A stretch of DNA of 64,000 nucleotides from Distichodus sexfasciatus (Eukaryota; Chordata; Actinopteri; Characiformes; Distichodontidae), in assembly GCA_032718565.1 (NCBI GenBank), contig JAVGVS010000673.1:69501-133500 (forward strand). Direction: 5' to 3'. Below are positions 1 through 11,815 of this stretch, in pieces. The notes under the pieces were generated by a model. That model saw nothing but the letters and a program-made list of their open reading frames with translations. It had not been told where the DNA came from and ran no database searches. Position 1 is the first letter of the stretch; every line of letters starts with the position of its first letter. Both the position numbers and the translations under genes were made by a program.

Positions 1-510
1 CTCTTCATCGGTGGTTTTAAGACTGCTTAAACACTCATTAGAGTCCCTACTGAAGTGCTTTGTTTTTTTTAAAAATAAGCCCACCTATGTAGATATAAAA
101 AGTATATACAACTCCAAGAAAAAAAAATATATATTTCTGTTTTACATTTTGTTGCTCTGTGTCTGTGTAAAATATACAAGTCAATGTTTTTTTATAACTT
201 TTTTATAACAAAATTCCAAACATTTATGGAGTAAATTATCTATTTCGAGTAAATGATCTGAAGTTAGACAAACTTCACATATATTATTTTACACTTATGT
301 CATTAACAGAATATGGTCCACAAGTTCCTCTAATCAGCAAATTGAATCAGGTGTATAGGTGTTAGAATATAACATGGAATAGCTGCTATGAAAACAGAAT
401 TGCAGTTATATATTAAAATATGGACGGCTTTCTTGTTTTTAACACAAACCTGCAACTGCAAATGATCATAAAAGAGTATGAACATGTACATGTTACACTC
501 ACAACCACAT
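1..510. repeat. Duplicated block, partner at 38786-39430
   Basis: The block matches 38786-39430 almost base for base, beginning with the shared string CTCTTCATCGGTGGTTTTAA and ending near ACATGTACATGTTACACTCA. The partner is longer because it carries an extra local copy of a motif around GTAAATGATCTATTTCGAG. I see no coding exon. The 65-aa ORF inside it is low-complexity and not conserved in the partner. The region 545-854 holds nothing I recognise. Confidence 0.85.
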
Positions 511-854
511 TTTGCGAAGTCAGTGAACAGAAAAAACGATGATTTCTCTTATTTCTTTACTTACTGCTGTACTGTATTGTAGTGTGTGTATGTGGTAGTT
601 GGACGTTTTCGTAGCATTGGTGCCCTCTAGTGGTAAAACCTCGCTAAATGCACATTAAAATGTATAGCATATACACGAACACAAAACATACATTTTATAA
701 CAAAAACTGAAAATAAAATACCAGTTAAAAAAGCACGAATAAGTGAGTTGGCGATGAAACAGTTAGGGAAAATTATATCAGAGCCATATCTCTAAAAGTT
801 ATCTCTAACCCTAGCACTGAACAAGCATCGAAGCTGAAGCCTCGTCCTCTAGCT

Positions 855-1037
855 CAGCGTTTGTCAATCCCAGTCCTTGCGGCCCACCGCTCTGCACATA
901 TTCAGTGTTTTCTGCACTGTCACACGCTGGTCCTACGTTGCTAATTAGCTAATCAGTAGCATCAGCTGTGCTGAGGGTCGGGAAAGTTGAATCTGTGCAG
1001 AGCGGTGGTCCGTGAGGACTGGGATTGAGAAACGCTG
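855..1037. mobile_element. hAT-like MITE with 8-bp target duplication
   Basis: The ends are inverted repeats: CAGCGTTTGTCAATCCCAG at the left and CTGGGATTGAGAAACGCTG at the right. The inversion extends through the GCAGAGCGGTGG motif on both sides. The flanks CTCTAGCT (847-854) and CTCTAACT (1038-1045) form an 8-bp duplication with one mismatch, as expected for hAT elements. The paralogous block near 32018 has the uninterrupted target CCCTCTAACC. The element has no coding capacity. Confidence 0.85.
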
Positions 1038-2900
1038 CTCTAACTTTCCCTGGTGTGGAAACCCGCCTCATCTGCCACCGGTGATCTGATGACACATCCT
1101 TCTTTGATATGTGATTGCATTAAACACACATATTGTTATCCATCTTTTATTTTTTCTGACCACTGCTTCTACAGTTTTTGTGCTAGAAGCTTCGTTCCAA
1201 CTCTAAAACATGCAGCCTGAGGGCTACTTGTATACACGGTTTTGATACTCACACTCATTCACAAGTTCTCTCCATTTTTTCATCCATTTTTTCCCCTTAG
1301 ACTAACATGGAGCTCAAATTTTGACGCTTTACTACACTACACCGCATTGTTTTGAGGTAAGACACTTCAGACTCTAAATGTTGGATTTATACAAAAGAAA
1401 GTGAAAGTGAGTGATTATTTGTCATTGTGAACACACCACAGCACCCACACACAATGCACCATCAGCAAATATGATCTCTGCATTTGACCCATCCGTTAAG
1501 GAGCAGTGGCCTGGGGGAAGCAGAGCTGGGGGACTGTAGCTTGTTGATGAGTACCTCAGTGGTACCTTTACCAGTCTGATCACTGTTACACTACCAACTG
1601 CCTTTAAAAAATAAGGGAAGAGCGCAAACACAATTCACACTTCCACCAATTATGCAGTTGAGATTACCCACATTTGGGGAATTTGCAGAGGTCAATCAAC
1701 GGGAATGAGCCTCTCCCTGGGCGAACCACCTTCTCCATCATGGTATCACCCCTGCCAAAACTGGAGTGAACTAAGTTGCTTTACAGTTTCATGTTGTCTT
1801 ATCTCTTCTTTTACAGTTACCTAATCCTCCACTGCACTAGCGTTACTGAATCAACGGGACACAAGTGACAAATATCTGTTTTATCTTAAAGAACTGTTCC
1901 TTTTTTCAAACCAGTTTCTACAGTACGACTGAAACAGTATTTGCAGTGGTACAACAGAACCAATAGGGAAGCTTATATAAAAGTTAGATGTGTAACGTAG
2001 GTTTTATGGCCCCCCTGGGCTTTGGCCATAACAGGCTCCTCCTTGAATCTGCTGTGTGGCCAGCAGATGCCATCATTCAGTTGTTTTTGAATGTATTTAT
2101 TTCTGTCTCGTGTCTCCTGTCCGTCAAGTCCTTGTCCCGCCTTCCCATTGTGTCTCATAGGTTGATCAGTATTCGTTAGTATCCTCACCTGTCTTGTTTA
2201 CGTTTCAGTCCAGCCCCCCAGTTTCCATTGGTTATCCCTTCATTGGTTGATTTAGGTTATTCAGTGATTGTTTTTCTATTGGTTCTTCCTGTGCTAATTA
2301 ATTCTGTTCATTGTTCTTGTTTCTCTATTTTAGCTCAATTTCTGCCAGTGTCTCCTGTTGGTCCACCCTCACACAACCCTCCCTGTGTTGGCATGCTATG
2401 TGTATTTTTGAAGATCCAGAGAGTGTTATTTGTGGCTCTCGTGCCAGTTTCTGTTTGAGGTTTTGTCAATAAATGGCTTGCAAAGGTACCTTGCCTCATG
2501 TCATGTCAACCACACCTGTGACAGAAGGCAGCAATTCTGTTTCCTTCTTTAAATCGCATCTTCCATCAACAAATACAAAACACTGTTGTCACAACCCATG
2601 TTACCACATAAAAAGCTTGCTACACATTTCGTGCCGCTGCATTATGGGCTGCAGAAATGATTACATGCAATTTTCTGGTTACTATAGAAGATGCAGGTCA
2701 TGGGTTGAAGCAGCATGATGTGCCATAATGTCAGACAGTTGTGGTTTCCGACATCTGTAGAAATAGTCTGAGAGACTTTTTCCTTTCAGTCAGCACTACT
2801 TTAGATCTCAATTTACTTACAAAAATTTTGCAAAATGAGATTGCCTCATTCTTGTTTGTTGTTGCAGTTACTGAAAGAGAAATGTGTTCTGTGTAAACTT
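1038..2900. repeat. Duplicated block, partner in 32018-38560
   Basis: The order of matches is 1038-1175 with 32025-32139, 1176-2001 with 37457-38300, and 2524-2900 with 38300-38560. The partner is split by a DIRS element. This copy is split by a solo LTR at 2002-2523. At 1392-1700 it carries a dispersed fish repeat beginning GTGAAAGTGAGTGATTATTT, which recurs at 37686-37990 and in part at 54283-54370. I see no supported exon. Confidence 0.8.
2002..2523 (+). mobile_element. Solo LTR, family 1
   Basis: The segment matches 30566-31065 and 40611-41032. It shares the start motif CCCCCCTGG, the downstream motif CCAGCAGATGCC, a late AATAAATGGCTTGC polyadenylation region and a GTGACA terminus. The flanks GTAGG (1997-2001) and GAAGG (2524-2528) resemble a 5-bp target duplication with one mismatch. 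The paralogous site near 38300 lacks the insertion. No internal gag-pol lies beside it, so it is a solo LTR. Confidence 0.8.
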
Positions 2901-2925
2901 GAAAACGTGATGATGCATATGTATA

Positions 2926-3225
2926 TTGTATATTGAGTTCCTGTTGCTTCTATCCTGGTTCCTGGAGGCATTCCCTCATCTTTCTTTCTACTCCCGTTTT
3001 TTGGACTTAGATTTTGTATTGAATTACTACTTTACAATTTTTTTTTGTAGCACGAGCCTGGCCCCTGTTTTTCTCTTTCTTTTTAATTATTTTTCTATTC
3101 TCTTCCCCTTCTTGAATTTTTGTGTTTTTTGTATACGATATTGTTTCTCCTTGTTTCTTCCTTGATTGGAATAAAGCTTTGTGAAGTCCTGCACGTGCGT
3201 CTCCTGACTCCCCTCTCTATACACA
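2926..3225 (+). other. Pyrimidine-rich retroelement-like tail
   Basis: This T/C-rich stretch ends in GGAATAAAGCTTTGTGAAG, a polyadenylation-like signal, followed by CACGTGCGTCTCCTGACTCC. The layout resembles the 3' part of an LTR or a retroposed UTR, but I found no second copy in the window and cannot classify it. Confidence 0.3.
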
Positions 3226-3305
3226 CCATTACACACAACCACAAATTGCGAAGTCAGTGAACAGAACCCCCCCGCCCGATTATTTCTCTTATTTATTTAC
3301 TTATT

Positions 3306-4010
3306 GGCCCTTATTTATCAAGCATACGTACAACAGAAAAATGGGTGTACGATCATTTCAACGCCAATCTCGTGATTTATCCATTTTGACGAGCGTAGGA
3401 TACGCTAAAATCCACGCCAGCTCTCAGATCGTGTACACACTTTCCTGTCAGTGCAGACTTGCGCTGTAGCAGAGGAACTCAAGCTGTGTCAGATAATTAA
3501 TTACATCATAGTTGGCCTTAAATTATGTTAATCATTAATGTTTCCGGTGATGTTTATTGTGGGTTATATATGATTCATGATCTTTCTTTATCGACTTATC
3601 TAACATTACAGACTGCAGTAATTATAAATGTTCCATGTGCGAAGTTATGTTATTGCAGACATGCCCATGGCTACCATTCTCTAATTCATAGTCATATTTA
3701 CTCAGGAAAATGATCAGGGAATTTTATGATATTGCTGGGTTTCCTGGTGTGATTGGTGTGATAGAGTGTACGCATGCGCGTTAGAAGCTGCCATCAGTGG
3801 ATGATTATGCGTACATCAATCACAAAAAATTAAGACAGGACCTCATTCAGCAGTTCTAAAATGTGAGTGCTAAACACTTATGTTTGGCACACAAGACAGA
3901 ACGTTTATAGACACTATTCTTGTAAATTTTTTTCATGGTTTCATTTATGTCTTTTGTGTCATTAATTGAAACGAGAGAGCTGTGTATCTCTGCTAATAAA
4001 CGGCAGATCT
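3306..4010 (+). pseudogene. PIF/Harbinger transposase remnant
   Basis: The plus strand at about 3711-3860 encodes a broken HARBI1-type nuclease segment. Visible motifs are FYDIAGFPGVIGVIECTHA, then an in-frame stop, then DDYAYINHKKLRQDLIQQF. The pattern FPGVIG-x-x-CTH followed by YAYINxKK is diagnostic of PIF/Harbinger transposases. Upstream, CCCTTATTTATCAAGCATACG resembles Harbinger-family ends in fish. Only one exon-length fragment survives, so the element is dead. I did not find both terminal repeats, so the boundaries are approximate. Confidence 0.7.
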
Positions 4011-4044
4011 CTGATTGTCTCTGCAGGACTTCTTCAGTCAGGAC

Positions 4045-5140
4045 TAGTGCTGGGCGATAAAACGATAAAGATAATTATCGCGAAATAGCTTCTCCTCGAT
4101 AGAAAAAGTAGATATAGTCAATAGCACTCATTTCGTCCACCTTTAGATTTCACAAGAAGCCAACGATAATGAAAACAGCGCTACGCCAAACCAATCGTGT
4201 GGTTACCGCTCACGGCAATCAGGTTGACGGACAGAGCAGCCGAACCAATCGTGTGGTTACCGCTCACGGCAGTCAGGTTGACGGACAGAGCAGCCGAACC
4301 AATCGTGTGGTTGCAAAAGAGTTCCATCTCACGTCACGTAAGTAGGCGTGGCTTCTCACATGCTAAAGCTGCGGGCTACAGCAGCCGTGTACAACATTAG
4401 GTCAGGGGAGCGAGCAAGATAATATAGAAAAAATGACGACAAGCAATACCATTATAGAAAGACACCTCAATGGACACTGTGCAAGGCTCAATGGACGAGG
4501 ACTTTGTTGGAGAAAAAAGGGTCCGGAGAATTCCGCAGTTTGGCAATATTTTGGCTACTTCAAGTCCAATACGAAGCAGAGTAGCGCACACTGCAAACTG
4601 TCGAAAGCATGTTCACACAAAGACCGGTCATACTACAGCTGAGACGATTATTCGAATACTTCGTTTAATTCCTTTCACTCGCTAGGGCATGCGCTGCTTG
4701 TGTTTCACATGGACGCTTATTAATGACGCACAACATTTTAAGTAGCGAGATCAAGACAAGACCTGATCCCTCTGTATGTGAAAGAATTTGTGAGCTGTTC
4801 TGTGCACAAAAACAGAAGTAAAAGCACATAAATGACATTTTAAGTGATGTAAACACGCTGTATTTATGAGCTTGCGCATGAGCGCCATTACTCACTCCAG
4901 TTCAGTCAAAACGTCCCCTTTATTACAGACACAACGCATATTTTAGCTGATAAATAACCACAACATCCAGCGGTCTACTCACAATTCAGCCGTTTATTCA
5001 GATTTTCCCATAGATTTTCCATAGTTTATTCTGGAACGCGCGCCCAACGGTTTAATGTGATGCATCTCCTGGGGGTGCGTGGGGGATTGTGGGAAATGTA
5101 GTTCTCTTCCAGAAAGGCCAAAAGCAGCTCATTTTATAGA
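4045..5140 (+). mobile_element. hAT element fragment with BED-finger exon
   Basis: The left end reads AGTGCTGGGCGATAAAACGA, a common start of fish hAT elements. At 4433-4685, overlapping frames give AVWQYFGYFKSNTKQSSAHC followed by KACSHK, the first half of a BED zinc finger (VWxYF then CxxC) used by hAT transposases. The frame changes inside the finger, so this is a broken copy. No DDE catalytic region follows. The right boundary near 5140 is a guess, and I see nothing else in 4690-5140. Confidence 0.6.
4188..4306 (+). repeat. 54-bp tandem repeat, about 2.2 copies
   Basis: The unit begins AACCAATCGTGTGGTTACCG and ends GACAGAGCAGCCG. Two full units follow one another with a single visible mismatch (GGCAATCAGG versus GGCAGTCAGG), and a third begins at 4296. 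The array lies inside the hAT fragment, upstream of the BED exon, and produces the short repeated peptide VWLPLTAVRLTDRAAEPI on the plus strand. Confidence 0.9.
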
Positions 5141-5414
5141 CCAAATTGGGTCTAAATGACAGTATTTCATTTCAGTATTTCTTCATTTTCAGTTGATTTA
5201 ATATACTGAAAAAAATTCTAATGTTGTAGATTAATCAATGGGAAAGAAGAAATGTAGAACATTCATTTATCAAATGAAAAAAAAAATCTATATTCTGATT
5301 GATATCAAATGGATAAAGAAGTGTTAGAATGTTAAGCCATAGAATGGATAGTAAAAACTCTGCAACACTGCAGTAGAGCAATGTTCCTACTATTCCTAGT
5401 AATTATACATAATC

Positions 5415-5550
5415 AGTGTTGGGAAGGTTACTTTTAACATGTATTCCACTACAGATTACAGAATACATGGCCCAGAATGTAGTTTGTAATGTATTCCGTT
5501 AAGTTACTCAATGTGAGTAACGTATTCTGAATACTTTGGATTACTTAATA
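5415..5550. mobile_element. hAT MITE end
   Basis: The sequence CAGTGTTGGGAAGGTTACTTT followed by ATTCCACTACAGATTACAGA matches the well-known start of non-autonomous hAT elements dispersed in fish genomes. The opposite end is not recognised, so only this terminus is annotated. The stretch 5551-5806 holds nothing I recognise. Confidence 0.55.
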
Positions 5551-5809
5551 TTAGTGTCATGCTTTTTACAACCACATGAATGTAGCAATCACATCCTGCA
5601 AATTCTTGTTTGTTTTTCTCTACCAATTGGCTGTTAAGCCCAAATCTCCCTGAATAGACAATATATTTACTGTAGAGGAGCAAAGACGAAATTTCCAAGC
5701 AAGAAATGCATTCCTGCCCGGGCACTGCTGGCTCTGTTGTGCTGGCTCCGGGTCCACTGTGTAACTGACGCCACCAACATTAACAGGACGCTTACATTAG
5801 AGCCTCTTA

Positions 5810-6224
5810 GGCCTCGTTTACACTGTCAGTTAAATGCGACCCAATTCCGATTTTTTGCTCATATGTGACACAGATCGGATCTGTTCCATGACAGTGTAAA
5901 CAGGAAAAAAACGCATGCATTCAGATATTTTGAGATCGGTTTCAGGCCTCGTTCATATGTGGAAATAAATCAGATATAAATCAGATATGTACGTGCCAAT
6001 GCGACTGTCATGTAAACAGGCAGATCGGATTTTCCTAGGCATTGCGTTCTGTACGTCATTAAAACTGCGACAGTTTAGTACTTCATCGCGGTTTAATGAC
6101 GTGGTTTAACAAGCGAATCAGATATGGGTCACAATTAAAAAAACGTGTAAACAGAAGGTCAAAAAAATCGGATATAGGCAAGAAATCAGAATTGAGCATC
6201 AAGACCTGCAGTGTAAACAAGGCC
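5810..6224. mobile_element. Harbinger-type MITE, TTA target duplication
   Basis: The terminal inverted repeats are GGCCTCGTTTACACTG at the left and CAGTGTAAACAAGGCC at the right. They are flanked on both sides by TTA (5807-5809 and 6225-6227), the 3-bp TWA duplication typical of PIF/Harbinger insertions. Further inverted similarity continues inward, with AGATCGGA motifs. There is no transposase. The two overlapping ORFs here simply read through the palindromic body. Confidence 0.85.
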
Positions 6225-7477
6225 TTATTGCGTGTTTTGTTTGGGTTTCCGGCAATGCGTGGAATTACCAAAATTAGAGAGGGGATAGCCTTACATATGA
6301 AACAGGAAAAGACCGCCGTGTAATCCATTTATTTCAACAAAGTAACTGTATTCTAATTATCACCTATTTAAGCAGTAACATTAACAAGCAGACTGAAAGA
6401 CGCACCAAAGGCAATGAAGGGGAAAGGGGTCTCTGTATATTGGGTGAAGAGAAAGAGGAGCAAAATACTCTTAATTTACAAAAAAATAAGGTAAAATTTG
6501 AGTTTGGGTCAATTCCCGATGCTAAGCTTACCATTAGGCTTTGTGGTGCGGTTAATGCTAATACGGCTCATCAAACTGTATTGCTTTTACTGCATATGCA
6601 AACAAATATAGACTGTAAACGTGTTACTTTAGCAAGTTTATTTTTACAGTTGCATAGTTACTTCATTTAAACAAAAATAAAAATTGTGCATGTAGATTTG
6701 AGTCTAGGAAGAAAAAACATTAAGTGGAAAGTGAAAATATTCAACATTTAGTATAGTATAAACCCACTGCCTCTGTTAATTACGGTGGCCGAGAAAGCCC
6801 AACGCAATTCAAAGTTGAAAACTCGCTGCAAAACCACAAAGCGTTTCATTCAAGTTCACAGCACACGCTCAAACGCTACAAATTCGTAGACGCGACACAA
6901 ACTCAGAAATCACTTTCATCAATTTCGTCATTACACGCTGCAAAACAGAAAATACATGCATCTTCTAAAACAGGCTGCAAATACAGAAAACGGTCCGTGT
7001 ACTTTTTGGTATTTGACATTTCGTTTCAGAAGCAAAAACAAAAATGAAAGGAATTTTCATATTTTGACTTTTGATTTAAGAATAAAATGAGGGAAAATAA
7101 CGTATTTTTTAATTCTATGGTAACAAATAGTCATCATAAACTTACAATTACACATACTTTTATGGATTTCTTTGTGATTCAAATAATGAAAGTATAATAG
7201 CTGAAAAACAACAAAACAGACCTATTTTCGATGTCTGAAACCGGAAGTACTTCTTCCGGCAGCGTCTCGTTCTGCGACTGAAGTTAGCTCCTTATTCGCC
7301 GCTTTACTAGCGGGAATGTTCACGGTGGCAAAAGCTGCGCAGTTTATCATTGAGACATTTTCTAATTATATTTAAACGCTGGAATGGACGCATATAATGA
7401 AAATGATTTTCAGAAAAAATATTGATAATTTCTTTTCCATATGTAGCTTTGATTTTCTATGTAAATGTGGCCATAGG

Positions 7478-7585
7478 CCCCGCCTTTCGCCTGTCAGTTC
7501 CCGGGATAGGCTCCGGTCCCTCCGCGTCCCCACTTGGGATTAAGCGGTTCGGAAAATGAATGAATGAATGAATGAATGAATGTGC
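7478..7585 (+). mobile_element. SINE 3' fragment
   Basis: The fragment carries the 3' end of the tRNA-derived SINE seen in full at 16351-16723: CTGTCAGTTCCCGGGATAGG, then GATTAAGCGGTTCGGAAAAT, ending in an AATG microsatellite. The tRNA-like 5' half is missing. Confidence 0.75.
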
Positions 7586-7734
7586 CATGGGCGGCCTGCG
7601 TGAAATGGCTTTTCAGAACACTGTATACTGTGTATATTGTTGTATTGACAATACACCAATATTGTTGTATTGACAATATTGACAATCTTGGAATACGAAT
7701 CCTAAATAAAATGCCATATTCTCTTGAGTAAACA

Positions 7735-9130
7735 GCAGGTATCTCACTACATAGAAAAGTGAAATTGTGCTGACCCAGATTGATGTAACAAAAATCAGAT
7801 AGCAACACAGCATGTTAAGATATTGCACATATTAGTTTAAATCAGGTTTGCCAGTGTCATGATCGGCGCTGTGTGGCGAGACAAAAAAGGGGGTGGAAAC
7901 GGAACACAGTGAAGGTGAAAACACAGTCTTTATTGTCCAAGCAAAAACGGGGAAAAAACACAAAAATCCAGGGAAAAACGGAAACTCTGTGTCGGTGAAA
8001 CTTAGTCCAAAACAAAAGGAGAAAAAACCAATACGGGGAGGGCTCGTGCCCCCGCTGTGGCGAAATAAGAAGGTCCTCTGGCGAAAGTCTCCCGCCGGAC
8101 CGAGAACAGTGGACTCCGAAGTCCCTCCAAGGGATAAGCAAAGACGGATCCACGAGCGTCCTGAGCGGAGACTAGAGCAGCCCAGAGCGAAGCAAAGCCG
8201 GGAGCGCCACGTTCAGCGGGCAGCACGAGCCTGGAGCAACGCAAAGCAGACACATGAAAAAACACACGGAGCAAAACAAAACCAAACGGAAGAGTCTTAC
8301 GAGATCCAGGGCTCCAACAAAACAACACCACACAACGCCGGGGGGAAAAGTATGAGGGAGAAGAACTCAAAGAACGCCTCGGATCGGCTGGGCTAAATAA
8401 TAGAACGAAACGAGGCAATCAAACTATAAACCAATAAGAAACAGAAACGCTAATCGTGCACAGCTGAACCGAATCAAAACGAAAGTAAGGCCGCGATCTA
8501 ATTCACCCGTGAACTATACAGGGAAGGGCGCACAAAGTGAAGACAAAAACCTGGAAGTGGGAGCGATCTAAACGGGAGGTGCGCTACTAGGGAGAGTACA
8601 CGAAGTGAACACGTAGAACCCGGAAGTGGGGCGCGAGCTAACGGGGCGGTGCACTGATACGCAAAACCTAACGTGATCTAATACACACGAAGGGAGGGCA
8701 CCGAAACGTGATCCCCAAGACAGACTTACCTCCCCGACTCAGAACTCCGGGGACCGTGAACGTGGCACGGCCGCCGAGGACGGCGCGGCCGTGACAGCCA
8801 GGTTTCCAGTTATTTTTAAGGCCTAAACTTCTCTGGGCCTGGCAAATTTGAATTTTTCAGCACACATCAGGTACCCAACTAAATAGAAACAGTCAAATTG
8901 TCCTGGCCCAGATTGATTTAATACTTTAAAACCAAATGGAATCAATCCATACTATTGTGCACAATGGTGTGAATAAGAAGCCAGGTTTCCATGACCATTT
9001 TAATAACTTAAACCTCTCTGCCACTTTTATGTAAACTAATATGTGCAATATGTTAACATGCTGTGTTGCTATCTGATTTTTGTTAAATCAATCTGGGTCA
9101 ACACAATTTCACTTTTCTATATAGTGAGAT
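7735..9130. repeat. Inverted-repeat MITE split by a solo LTR
   Basis: Position 7735-7850 is inverted at 9030-9130, for example GATAGCAACACAGCATGTTAA against TTAACATGCTGTGTTGCTATC. The solo LTR at 7855-8796 interrupts it. Partial copies of the same motif recur at 8802-8945 and 8978-9030. It has no coding capacity. The neighbouring stretch 9130-9480 starts ACAGTGTTGTATAGTAATGA and resembles the end of another hAT element. Confidence 0.65.
7855..8796 (-). mobile_element. Solo LTR of the chromovirus family
   Basis: This 942-bp LTR is closely similar to the right LTR of the full element at 43056-48933. On the minus strand it starts TGTCACGGCC and ends CATGACA. It is bounded by a perfect 5-bp target duplication, GCCAG at 7850-7854 and 8797-8801. 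No gag-pol is attached, so recombination between LTRs probably removed the interior. It keeps the AGAAGAACTC motif discussed for the full element. Confidence 0.95.
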
Positions 9131-9538
9131 ACAGTGTTGTATAGTAATGAAGTAATAATACTTTACTACTGTACTCAAGTATGTTTTGGGAGTATCTGTA
9201 CTTTACTTGAGTTTTTTATTTTTATTTTGATGTAGATGTAGAACTTTCACTTTTACATCACTACATTTCCTACTTTAATTGCATACTTTTACTCCGATAC
9301 AGTTTCAGTGCGGAGTGTCTTTATTTGTTGCAAAAATCAAATTAGATTTGGTGTTTTCTCTGCCACTCTTAGTTTACGTGACCGCAACAAAAGCTTGAGG
9401 AAGCTGACCTGTCATTGGTCTATGAATCACGTAACGCGACATGCACACGTATGGTGTTGGTGTTCTGTAAATTCTTAAGGTTTTGAAGACATTGTTTCGA
9501 GGTGCGAGATAAGCTTCAAAGTAAGCTTATCTCCAAAG

Positions 9539-10150
9539 TGTCATGGGTATGGTTGCAGGGAGGAGGATGGAAGGGGATGAGAACATGGCTTGACAAAAAG
9601 GCTTTATTGAGGGTAGCAGGCACGTGACACACAAAAGGAAAAATCACATGTCCACAAGCACACAAAAATAGAGAACAAAGTTACAAAAGAAAGGTGAGGC
9701 CCATGCTCCCAGTAGTAGGCACTGGGTAATGGGGAAGAACCTCCCCGAGTAACTGGAACAAGTGAGGTCCCTACGCTTGAAGACTTGGCAGGTGAACTGG
9801 CAATGGCCCAGACTCGGTAGCCACCAAGGCAGTCTGGTCAACTGGGAAAAGCTCACTGGGAGTCACGAGCCTGGGGAGAAACACAGGAGAGAGGTGATAA
9901 AAAGGGCAATCCAAACAGAAACATAAAACCAAACCAAAATCAGAAGGATCCAAAAGTCCAAACAAAGGGAGAAGACCAGAAGGGATCCAGGATATCCAAT
10001 GAGCACAACACGAACAACCACACAATGTATGAGGGGCAAACACCACAGACACAACACCAAAAGTGAACCCAGAGAGCAAGAGAAACAAAACAGATATTTA
10101 GCCTGGGTTCACGGTGGCACAGTACCGTCTAGTTGGGCGGGACCGTGACA
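9539..10150 (-). mobile_element. Solo LTR, family 2
   Basis: The segment begins TGTCATGGGTATGG and ends GACCGTGACA on the plus strand. It carries AATAAAGCC on the minus strand as a polyadenylation region. Part of it is repeated in opposite orientation at 17180-17475, including the segment around CTTGAAGACTTGGCAGGTGAA. I do not see a clean target duplication, so the exact ends may be off by a few bases. The ORFs inside are not conserved proteins. Confidence 0.6.
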
Positions 10151-10761
10151 TTCTGACAGAATATTTTTTTTTATAACAGCAATAGCCTACTCCTGTTTAG
10201 GTATTTAAAGCCCTGTTTTTGAAGTGTGTGATTTGGCATTTTTTTTCTTTACCATGCTTTAAAATGCTGAGTAAACGTTCTAATATTAAACGTTGAGACA
10301 GCGGAATGATTAAAGTTTTCCATCAACTGAGTGCACTAAAGGTTAATAATGAGACTGATGCAGATCCGAAGGAAAAAAATGGGGGCAGCCGAAGTTCTGG
10401 AAGGGCTATCTTTTTCTTTGGTTTAATTACGATTTAATTATTCTTCCTAAAAATAAGAAGCCAAACGAATCGGTGCGCGGAAGAAGTACTTCCGGTTTCA
10501 GACATCGAAAATAGGTCTGTTTTGTTGTTTTTGAGCTATTATACTTTCATTATTTGAATCACAAAGAAATCCATAAAAGTATGTGTAATTTTAAGTTTAT
10601 GACGGCTATTTGTTACCATAGAATTAAAAAATACGTTATTTTCCCTCACTTTATTCTTTAATCAAAAATCAAAATCTGAAAATTCCTTTCATTTTCATTT
10701 TTGCTTCTGAAACGAAATTTCAGATACCAAAAAGTACACGGACCGAAAACACATGCATCTT

Positions 10762-11150
10762 CTAAAACGCGCTTCAAATAGCCACAACACAACCAAATTG
10801 AGTCAAAACACAACGAAAGTGTTTGCAGAGGCCGCTGTTTTGGGTGGCCACATCCTTATAAGTCCCGAGGAGGTGGAGACCAGTAAGTGAAATTAACATT
10901 TGAGATATAAACGATTGGTTTCATGGTTTTATCGTACATATTTGTATGTGTAGGAATTCCTCATATATGAGACTCATTATCTCATTTTCAATATGTATTG
11001 CCCTTTCTGTGGAGATTGGATCTCAAATGTTAATTTCACTTACTGGTCTCCACCTCCTCGGGACTTGTGGCCACCCAAAACAGTGTCCTCCGCAAATACT
11101 TCCGTTATGTTTTGGCTATTTGGTTGTGTTGTGGCTATTTGCAGTAATGA
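10762..11150. mobile_element. Foldback MITE with about 130-bp arms
   Basis: Position 10762-10905 is an inverted copy of 11013-11150. Both arms contain GGTGGAGACCAGTAAGTGAA or its complement and the motif TTTTGGGTGGCCAC. About 105 bases separate the arms. The right arm lacks a short ATCCTTATA stretch found in the left arm. It sits inside the right arm region of the larger inverted repeat. Confidence 0.8.
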
Positions 11151-11815
11151 ATTTGCGGGGGTTGGCTGAATTTGTGTTAATAATAATAGTGGAATCCTGG
11201 AGGTTTGGCTATAAGATAAACTGGTATTATTTGGCCTGATTGTTGCAGAATATTGAATGTTTTTGTCATTAGTCCCGCTGTTAAAACACAGTCACTTATG
11301 TAGACTAAGCATTTTTCAATGTAAAATCATTGTGTTTTAGACAATTCTGGAATGAGATTTCCTGTAGCTCAGCTCATTCACTGATATCTGACATGCATAC
11401 CATATGTGAGTGGACTGAACTGTGCATCTGCAATATAAACTGCTCTCTCTATATATTACATTCCACAAATTGGGTTTAAATGTAGACTCAAATCTACATG
11501 CACTATTTTTTTTTTAATGAAGTTACTATTCAACTATGTAAAAATAAACTTGCTAAAGTAACACGTTTACAGTCTATACTTGTTAAATCTTTGCATATGC
11601 AGTAAAAGCAATACAGTTTCACGTGAGTCGCATTAGCATTAACTGCACCACAAAGCCTCAATGGTAAGCTTAGCATCGGAGAATTGACCCAAAGCCAAAT
11701 TTTACCTTATTTTTTCCAAATTAAGAGTATTTTGCTCTCCTTTCTCCTCACCCAATATACAGAGACCCCTTCCCTCTTCATTGCCTTTGGTGCGTCTTTC
11801 AATCTGCTTGGTAAA

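Larger units (their letters stand above)
6385..11815. repeat. Large nested inverted-repeat element
   Basis: The left arms (about 6385-6780 and 6985-7262) are inverted copies of the right arms (about 11485-11815 and 10473-10747). Examples are GACGCACCAAAGGCAATGAA at 6399 against TTCATTGCCTTTGGTGCGTC at 11779, and CCGGAAGTACTTCTTCCG at 7242 against its inverse at 10479. The centre, about 3.2 kb, is filled with later insertions annotated separately. No transposase is visible. It looks like a foldback DNA transposon or an inverted duplication of one. Confidence 0.8.

Noticed and set aside
7893..8418. ORFs of 138 and 167 codons in opposite strands
   Set aside because: They lie wholly inside a solo LTR that has exact target duplications.
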